From Candidatus Nesterenkonia stercoripullorum (lineage in GTDB: Bacteria; Actinomycetota; Actinomycetes; Actinomycetales; Micrococcaceae), in NCBI GenBank assembly GCA_019114115.1, contig DXGD01000393.1:1-13738 (forward strand): a DNA stretch of 13,738 nt, read 5' to 3'. The position numbers and the translations under genes were made by a program. Each line of letters opens with the position of its first letter. Within the stretch, counting starts at the first letter, position 1. Below the pieces are notes generated by a model, which saw nothing but the letters and a program-made list of their open reading frames with translations, did not search any database and was not told the origin of the DNA. Below are positions 9,065 to 13,738 of the stretch, in pieces.

Positions 9065-9708
9065 TGAGCCAGTTGCGGCCTCTCGGCGCCGAGCGTCGTC
9101 GGGTCACCATGGCCGGGGTGGATGATGGTGTCATCGTCGTAGACCTCGAAGAGACGCTCGGTCACATCGTCCAGCAGCGAGGTGAAGTCCTGCGCGGACT
9201 GCGTCTTGCCGACTCCGCCGGGGAAGAGCGAATCGCCGGTGAAGATATGCGTCGGCCCGTCCTCCACGGGGTAGACGAACGCGAGCGAGCCGGGGGTGTG
9301 CCCGCGCAGGTGGATGACGTCCAGTGCGACGCCGTCGTAGCGCACCACATCGCCGTGAGCCAGGCGCCCGGTCAGCTGCACGCCCGTCTCCTCTTCGATC
9401 GGGCCGGCGTCTTCCACTCCCGCCCAGGTCTCGATATCCGGACCGCTGATCTGCGCCAGCGCGCGGATATGATCCCAGTGCTGGTGCGTCGTCAGCACGG
9501 AGCGCAGCGTCAGCGGGCATGGTGTGTCAGCGCCTGCGGAGCCGAGCAGCTCGCGGATCGCGGCGGCGTCGTCGGCGGCATCGATGAGGACCTGGGCTCC
9601 TGACTTCTTGGAGGTGAGAAGGTACACGTTATTGCTCATCGCGGACACTGACGTACGCCGAACAGTGATCGCGGGCAGGTCGTGGATGAGGGAGCTGTCG
9701 ATGGCCAT
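9043..9708 (-). CDS. Metallo-beta-lactamase-fold hydrolase (glyoxalase II-like)
   Basis: This is a 221-residue cytosolic protein of the metallo-beta-lactamase superfamily, glyoxalase II/YcbL-like group. It most likely hydrolyses a thioester or similar ester at a dinuclear metal site. Metal ligands are intact: THQHWDH (His75, His77, Asp79, His80), His137 in HLRGHTPGS, Asp159 in [14 protein letters not shown], and His200 in [15 protein letters not shown]. It is divergent from uvrA, like M. tuberculosis Rv1637c next to uvrA (Rv1638). The true substrate is unknown; no link to DNA repair can be read from the protein. The ATG at 9708 is chosen because a TANNNT box ends 7 bases upstream; longer in-frame starts run into uvrA on the opposite strand. 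It heads the leftward operon and overlaps the helicase gene. Confidence 0.92.
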   Translation of the reverse strand: MAIDSSLIHDLPAITVRRTSVSAMSNNVYLLTSKKSGAQVLIDAADDAAAIRELLGSAGADTPCPLTLRSVLTTHQHWDHIRALAQISGPDIETWAGVEDAGPIEEETGVQLTGRLAHGDVVRYDGVALDVIHLRGHTPGSLAFVYPVEDGPTHIFTGDSLFPGGVGKTQSAQDFTSLLDDVTERLFEVYDDDTIIHPGHGDPTTLGAERPQLAQWRERGW

Positions 9709-9715
9709 AGGTGCC

Positions 9716-9721
9716 AGTGTA
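9716..9721 (-). promoter_or_regulatory. -10 box of a leaderless promoter for the MBL-fold gene and operon
   Basis: On the minus strand TACACT fits TANNNT and ends exactly 7 bases before the ATG at 9708. There is no Shine-Dalgarno sequence in that spacer. A -35 is not convincing. This probably drives the three-gene leftward operon. Confidence 0.5.
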
Positions 9722-9791
9722 TGGTCTGCCCGGGACACGATGCCATGCCGCGTTAGGGTACCCGCCCCCGGGAGCGCTGTGCAGTGGCGGA

Positions 9792-9807
9792 TCGAAACTT
9801 TGTTCGA
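9792..9807 (+). promoter_or_regulatory. LexA (SOS) box upstream of uvrA
   Basis: TCGAAACTTTGTTCGA matches the actinobacterial/Gram-positive SOS box TCGAACNNNNGTTCGA at 11 of 12 defined positions; the only mismatch is A instead of C at position 6. It covers the -35 of the uvrA promoter, so bound LexA would block RNA polymerase. uvrA is a classical SOS gene. It lies about 70 bases upstream of the divergent promoter and is less likely to act there. Confidence 0.85.
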
Positions 9808-9828
9808 TGGCCGTGAGGGGCATAGACT
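9800..9828 (+). promoter_or_regulatory. uvrA promoter (-35 TTGTTC, 17-base spacer, -10 TAGACT)
   Basis: TTGTTC (9800-9805) and TAGACT (9823-9828) are 17 bases apart. The -10 ends 7 bases before the GTG at 9836, giving a leaderless or nearly leaderless mRNA. The -35 half lies inside the LexA box. Confidence 0.65.
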
Positions 9829-9835
9829 AGTGCGC

Positions 9836-12800
9836 GTGTCTGCATCCTCAGCCCAACCTTCCGCAGTCGTCGAATCGGTCGATGAGTACTTCTCGAGAGC
9901 CAGTGCGCCTGAGATGGCGCCGGAGCATGCCGTGAACGGAAACGGCGTCGCGCCGCAGGCCGCTGTCGGCCGCGCGGAAGCTGACCGAATCGTGGTCCAA
10001 GGGGCACGTGAGCACAATCTGCGCTCGGTGGACCTGGAGCTGCCGCGCAATGCCTTTGTGGTGTTCACCGGCCTGTCCGGCTCCGGGAAGTCCTCTCTGG
10101 CCTTCGACACGATCTTCGCCGAGGGCCAGCGCAGGTACGTCGAGTCCCTCTCGGCCTACGCCCGCATGTTCCTGGGACGTGTGGACAAGCCTGATGTGGA
10201 CTTCATCGAGGGGCTCTCGCCAGCGGTCTCGATCGACCAGAAATCGACCTCCCGCAATCCGCGGTCCACCGTGGGCACTGTCACCGAGATCCACGATTAC
10301 CTGCGCCTGCTCTGGGCGCGCATCGGCGTGCCCCACTGCCCCGTCTGCGGCGAGACGATCGACCGGCAGACCCCTCAGCAGATCGTGGACCAGGTCCTCG
10401 AGCTGCCGGAGAAGGCGCGATTCCAGGTGCTGGCCCCGGTGGTTCGCGGCCGAAAGGGCGAGTTCAAGGACCTCTTCCGGGACCTGGCCGGTCAGGGCTT
10501 CGCCCGCGCCGTCGTCGACGGCGAGGTGATCCAACTCAGTGAGCCACCGACGCTGGAGAAGCAGTACAAGCACCATATCGACGTCGTCGTCGACCGGCTG
10601 GTGATCCGGGAGGGCATGCGTCAGCGTCTCACCGATTCGACTGAGACGGCGCTGAACCTCGCCGACGGGCGGCTGACTATCGAGCTCGTCGACCTCAACG
10701 AGGACGGGTCCGCGTCGAACCCGGATCGCGTGCCCGAGGGTCTCTCCGGTCCGAAGTTCCGTACCTTCTCGGAGAACCTGGCGTGCCCGAACGAGCACCC
10801 GCTGGAGATCGACGAGATCGAACCGCGCTCATTCTCCTTCAACTCCCCATTCGGTGCCTGCCAGACGTGTTCAGGCATCGGGTCCCGCTTGGAGGTCGAC
10901 GCCGACCTCGTCATCCCGGATGATACGCGCAGCCTGGAGGACGGCGCGATCGAACCGTGGAACCGGGGCAAGGCCTCGGCCGAGTACTGGGTGCGGCTCA
11001 TGCGCGCGCTCGGGGAGGAGATGGGCTTCTCGGTTCGCACGGCCTGGAAGGACCTGCCGAAGAAGGCGAAGACAGCGCTGCTTCACGGCCGGAACCACAA
11101 AGTGGTCGTGCAGTACCGCAACAGGTTCGGCAGGGAGCGCAAGTACTCCACAGGCTTTGAAGGCGTGCTCTCCTATCTGCAGCGCAAATTCGAGGAGACC
11201 GAGTCAGACCACGCTCGTGACCACTACGAGCAGTACATGCGGCATATCCCGTGCCCGGACTGCCAGGGGAAGCGGCTGAATCCGGCGTCACTGTCAGTGC
11301 TGGTGCAGGACCGTTCGATTGCCGATGTCGCACGGCTGCCGCTGCACGAGACCGCCGAGTTCTTCTCCGGGCTTGAGCTCTCCGCGCGTGATGCCAAGAT
11401 CGCGGACCAGGTGCTCAAAGAGATCCTGGCCCGGCTGAACTTCCTGCTCGACGTCGGCCTGGGCTATCTGAACCTGGAGCGGGCCGCCGGGACGCTCTCC
11501 GGAGGGGAGGCGCAGCGCATCCGGCTCGCGACGCAGATCGGCTCAGGGCTCGTCGGCGTGCTCTATGTGCTGGACGAGCCCTCTATCGGCCTGCACCAGC
11601 GGGACAATGCCCGGCTCATCCAGACGCTGACCCGCCTGCGCGATCTCGGCAACACCCTCATCGTCGTGGAGCATGACGAAGAGACCATCGCCGAGGCGGA
11701 CTGGGTCGTGGACATCGGACCTGGCGCAGGTGAGCGAGGAGGCCAGATCGTTCACACGGGTTCAGTGGAGGGCCTGCGGGACAACACGCTCTCCATCACC
11801 GGCGACTACCTCGCTGGCCGGCGCCGCATCGCTGTTCCGGATCAGCGCCGCGCGGTGGACCCGCGACGGAAGCTGCGTGTCGTCGAGGCCCAAGAGAACA
11901 ATCTCAACGACGTGTCGGTGGATATACCGCTGGGCCTGTTCCTGGCGGTGACCGGCGTCTCCGGCTCGGGCAAGTCGACCTTGATCAATGAGATCCTGTA
12001 CAAGTCCCTGGCCAATAGGCTGAACCGGGCGCGCCAGGTGCCGGGGCGGCATCGCCGCATCGAGGGCGTGGACAACTTGGACAAGATCATCCACGTGGAT
12101 CAGAGTCCGATCGGCCGGACGCCTCGCTCGAACCCGGCGACCTACACCGGAGTCTTCGACCACATCCGTAAGCTCTTCGCGCAGGCTCCAGAATCGAAGG
12201 CACGCGGCTACCAGCCTGGTCGGTTCTCCTTCAACATCAAGGGCGGGCGGTGCGAGTCCTGCTCGGGCGACGGCACCCTGAAGATCGAGATGAACTTCCT
12301 GCCCGATGTCTTCGTTCCGTGCGAAGTCTGCCATGGCGCCCGGTACAACCGGGAGACGCTGGAGGTGCTGTACAAGGGGAAGAACATCGCCCAGGTGCTC
12401 GATATGCCGATCGAGGAGGCCGCTGAGTTCTTTGCGGCCTTCGCGCCCATTGCTCGGCACCTCAACACGCTGGTCGACGTCGGCCTGGGGTATGTGCGGC
12501 TGGGCCAGGCGGCGACGACTCTCTCCGGCGGTGAGGCTCAGCGGGTGAAGCTGGCGTCCGAACTGCAGAAGCGATCCAACGGCCGCAGTGTCTACGTTCT
12601 GGACGAACCGACCACGGGCCTGCACTTCGAGGACATCCGCAAGCTGCTCGGTGTGCTCCAGGGCCTGGTGGACAAGGGCAACTCGGTGATCACGATCGAG
12701 CACAATCTCGATGTGATCAAGTCAGCCGACTGGATCATCGACCTGGGCCCCGAAGGCGGCACCGGGGGCGGTGACATCGTGGCTGAAGGGACCCCTGAGA

Positions 12801-12871
12801 CTCTGGCCGGGAACGCCGAGCAGACGGGCTCGCATACCGGCGCCTATTTGGCGCCTATGCTGCTGCAGTGA
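9836..12871 (+). CDS. uvrA: UvrABC system protein A (excinuclease ATPase)
   Basis: UvrA is the ABC-type ATPase dimer that scans DNA, recognises bulky lesions and loads UvrB. The product from the GTG at 9836 is 1011 residues, a little long; about 45 variable residues precede the conserved [20 protein letters not shown]. Both nucleotide-binding halves are intact: Walker A GLSGSGKS (79-86) and GVSGSGKS (707-714), with two LSGGEAQR signatures and [13 protein letters not shown] / [13 protein letters not shown]. The second zinc module is complete (CESC ... CEVC). The first reads C-x3-H (CPNEH) ... CQTC rather than CxxC ... CxxC. The GTG start is supported by the -10 box 7 bases upstream; an in-frame ATG at 9914 has no good ribosome site and is the alternative. 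The LexA box over the promoter indicates SOS induction. Confidence 0.97.
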   Translation: MSASSAQPSAVVESVDEYFSRASAPEMAPEHAVNGNGVAPQAAVGRAEADRIVVQGAREHNLRSVDLELPRNAFVVFTGLSGSGKSSLAFDTIFAEGQRRYVESLSAYARMFLGRVDKPDVDFIEGLSPAVSIDQKSTSRNPRSTVGTVTEIHDYLRLLWARIGVPHCPVCGETIDRQTPQQIVDQVLELPEKARFQVLAPVVRGRKGEFKDLFRDLAGQGFARAVVDGEVIQLSEPPTLEKQYKHHIDVVVDRLVIREGMRQRLTDSTETALNLADGRLTIELVDLNEDGSASNPDRVPEGLSGPKFRTFSENLACPNEHPLEIDEIEPRSFSFNSPFGACQTCSGIGSRLEVDADLVIPDDTRSLEDGAIEPWNRGKASAEYWVRLMRALGEEMGFSVRTAWKDLPKKAKTALLHGRNHKVVVQYRNRFGRERKYSTGFEGVLSYLQRKFEETESDHARDHYEQYMRHIPCPDCQGKRLNPASLSVLVQDRSIADVARLPLHETAEFFSGLELSARDAKIADQVLKEILARLNFLLDVGLGYLNLERAAGTLSGGEAQRIRLATQIGSGLVGVLYVLDEPSIGLHQRDNARLIQTLTRLRDLGNTLIVVEHDEETIAEADWVVDIGPGAGERGGQIVHTGSVEGLRDNTLSITGDYLAGRRRIAVPDQRRAVDPRRKLRVVEAQENNLNDVSVDIPLGLFLAVTGVSGSGKSTLINEILYKSLANRLNRARQVPGRHRRIEGVDNLDKIIHVDQSPIGRTPRSNPATYTGVFDHIRKLFAQAPESKARGYQPGRFSFNIKGGRCESCSGDGTLKIEMNFLPDVFVPCEVCHGARYNRETLEVLYKGKNIAQVLDMPIEEAAEFFAAFAPIARHLNTLVDVGLGYVRLGQAATTLSGGEAQRVKLASELQKRSNGRSVYVLDEPTTGLHFEDIRKLLGVLQGLVDKGNSVITIEHNLDVIKSADWIIDLGPEGGTGGGDIVAEGTPETLAGNAEQTGSHTGAYLAPMLLQ

Positions 12872-12878
12872 CCAGCCC

Positions 12879-12894
12879 GGGGCGCTGCCGCCCC
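12879..12894 (+). terminator. GC-rich hairpin after uvrA, possible terminator
   Basis: GGGGCG pairs with CGCCCC across a CTGC loop, 7 bases after the uvrA stop. No T-run follows. A second, looser stem (GAGGAC 12914-12919 with GTCCTC 12931-12936, 11-base loop) lies just downstream. Either could end the uvrA transcript. Confidence 0.4.
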
Positions 12895-13003
12895 CGCTCC
12901 ACTCGGGCCAGCGGAGGACGTGCGAACGTGGTCCTCGTGAGCGGTGTGAAGAAAGGTGGCGCGTCGCAGGCTCAGCCAGTCATGCGAGAGGTCCGTCACA
13001 AGG

Positions 13004-13009
13004 TAGACT
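13004..13009 (+). promoter_or_regulatory. Possible -10 box for the acyltransferase gene
   Basis: TAGACT is the same hexamer as at coaE and uvrA but lies 73 bases before the GTG, so this transcript would have a leader of about 65 bases with a normal ribosome site. The -35 is not clear. Confidence 0.4.
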
Positions 13010-13067
13010 AAGCGGCGCGCAATGACGGCGATTCCTACCCTCCGGCGGGCTCGCCCGACCCCGAACC

Positions 13068-13074
13068 AGGAGAG
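13068..13074 (+). promoter_or_regulatory. Ribosome binding site of the acyltransferase
   Basis: AGGAGAG is a strong Shine-Dalgarno sequence 8 bases before the GTG at 13083 and fixes that start. Confidence 0.7.
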
Positions 13075-13082
13075 TAGTACCG

Positions 13083-13738
13083 GTGAGCACAGGCCCAGAG
13101 CACGTGGAAGAAAAGCGCGTGGTGACCCACGATGCCATTCGTAAAGCTTTCGCTATCGCTGTTCGCCTATCCTGCAGGCCCCGCGTTGTCGGGCTCGAGA
13201 ACACACCGAAAGAGGGCGGGTTCATCGTGGCTTCCAATCATCTTTCCTTCTTGGACTCTGTCCTCATCCAGGCTCTCTTTCCCCGTCCCGTGAGTTTCTT
13301 CGCCAAAGCGGAGTATTTCACCGAATCCGGTGTGCGAGGTCGACTCAAGAAGACATTCTTTGAAGCCGTGGGCTCGGTCCCCGTTGAACGCCACCGGAAA
13401 TCGGCTTCCGTCGAGGCGTTGCACCAGCTGGGTCGGATTGCTTCTGCCGGTGACGGCGTCGGCATCTACCCGGAAGGAACCCGCAGCCGGGATGGCCGTC
13501 TCTACCGCGGGAAGAACGGCGTGGGTTGGCTCGCCGTCGCTACTGGCCTACCCGTCGTGCCAATGGGTCTTATCGGTACGGAGAAACTTCAAGCGGCGGG
13601 TTCGAATAAGATCGTCCCGCATAAGTTCACGATGCGCGTGGGTCAGCCTCTGCAATTCGAGAAGCTCGGTCCCAAGCACCCCCTTCCGGTGCGCCGAGAG
13701 GCTACTGAACAGATCATGGGCGCTATCGCCGCGCTCAC
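13083..13738 (+). CDS. Lysophospholipid acyltransferase (PlsC/AGPAT family), N-terminal part
   Basis: The gene runs off the right edge; 218 complete codons are visible. The frame has the PlsC signatures: NHLSFLD (52-58), with His53 and Asp58 as the HX4D catalytic pair, an FFEAVGSVPVER block (92-103) that includes the third family motif, and the substrate-phosphate motif YPEGTRSRDG (129-138). Such enzymes transfer a fatty acyl group to lysophosphatidic acid or a similar lipid at the cytoplasmic membrane. The protein lacks a long hydrophobic N-terminal helix, as in several actinobacterial members, so membrane binding is probably peripheral. Actinobacteria carry several paralogs, so the exact acceptor lipid is uncertain and no symbol is given. 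The GTG start has a strong ribosome site. Third codon positions contain more A/T than in uvrA. Confidence 0.92.
   Translation, partial: MSTGPEHVEEKRVVTHDAIRKAFAIAVRLSCRPRVVGLENTPKEGGFIVASNHLSFLDSVLIQALFPRPVSFFAKAEYFTESGVRGRLKKTFFEAVGSVPVERHRKSASVEALHQLGRIASAGDGVGIYPEGTRSRDGRLYRGKNGVGWLAVATGLPVVPMGLIGTEKLQAAGSNKIVPHKFTMRVGQPLQFEKLGPKHPLPVRREATEQIMGAIAAL

Noticed and set aside
9524..9835. N-terminal extension of the uvrA frame upstream of the GTG at 9836
   Set aside because: The frame stays open but covers the LexA box, the promoter and part of the opposite-strand MBL-fold gene, and its residues do not resemble UvrA.
13022..13144. Short ORF of about 40 codons starting ATG just after the TAGACT box and overlapping the acyltransferase start
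   Set aside because: No ribosome site, Arg/Pro-rich composition typical of out-of-frame GC-rich DNA, and it overlaps a well-supported gene in another frame. A regulatory upstream ORF is possible but unsupported.

Overview
The window reads as ordinary, chromosomal, high-GC actinobacterial DNA, most likely from the Micrococcales. The genus cannot be fixed from sequence alone; an osmolyte transporter with an acidic tail would fit a salt-tolerant Micrococcaceae relative such as Nesterenkonia, but that is a guess. The order coaE, uvrB, then a leftward metallo-beta-lactamase-fold gene divergent from uvrA recalls the Mycobacterium tuberculosis arrangement Rv1631 / Rv1633 / Rv1637c / Rv1638, so this is a conserved actinobacterial neighbourhood. 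I see no insertion sequence, phage gene, CRISPR array, tRNA or rRNA.

Layout, left to right. A BCCT-type osmolyte transporter enters from the left edge (C-terminal part only). It is followed on the same strand by coaE (last step of coenzyme A synthesis) and uvrB (nucleotide excision repair helicase). Next comes a TerC-family membrane protein whose 5' leader carries a clear yybP-ykoY (manganese) riboswitch. A leftward block converges on it: a metallo-beta-lactamase-fold hydrolase, a large Ski2-like DExH helicase and an S33 proline-iminopeptidase-like hydrolase, apparently one operon in that order. Divergent from this block is uvrA, with a near-consensus LexA/SOS box over its -35. After a 211-base gap, a PlsC-type acyltransferase runs off the right edge.

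Functionally, uvrB and uvrA supply damage recognition for nucleotide excision repair, and uvrA appears to be under SOS control. The TerC protein probably exports manganese and is probably induced by manganese through its riboswitch. The remaining genes are metabolic or membrane functions, plus a helicase of unknown role.

The most informative non-coding signals are four. (1) The riboswitch, which starts almost at the predicted transcript start. (2) A repeated leaderless promoter layout: a TANNNT box ending 6 or 7 bases before the start codon at coaE, uvrB, uvrA and the metallo-beta-lactamase gene. At two of these the TAG stop codon of the upstream gene forms the first half of the -10 box. (3) The LexA box at uvrA. 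(4) A perfect 16-base inverted repeat overlapping the end of the leftward peptidase gene, between convergent genes. No wholly new system is evident; the novelty lies in these regulatory details.
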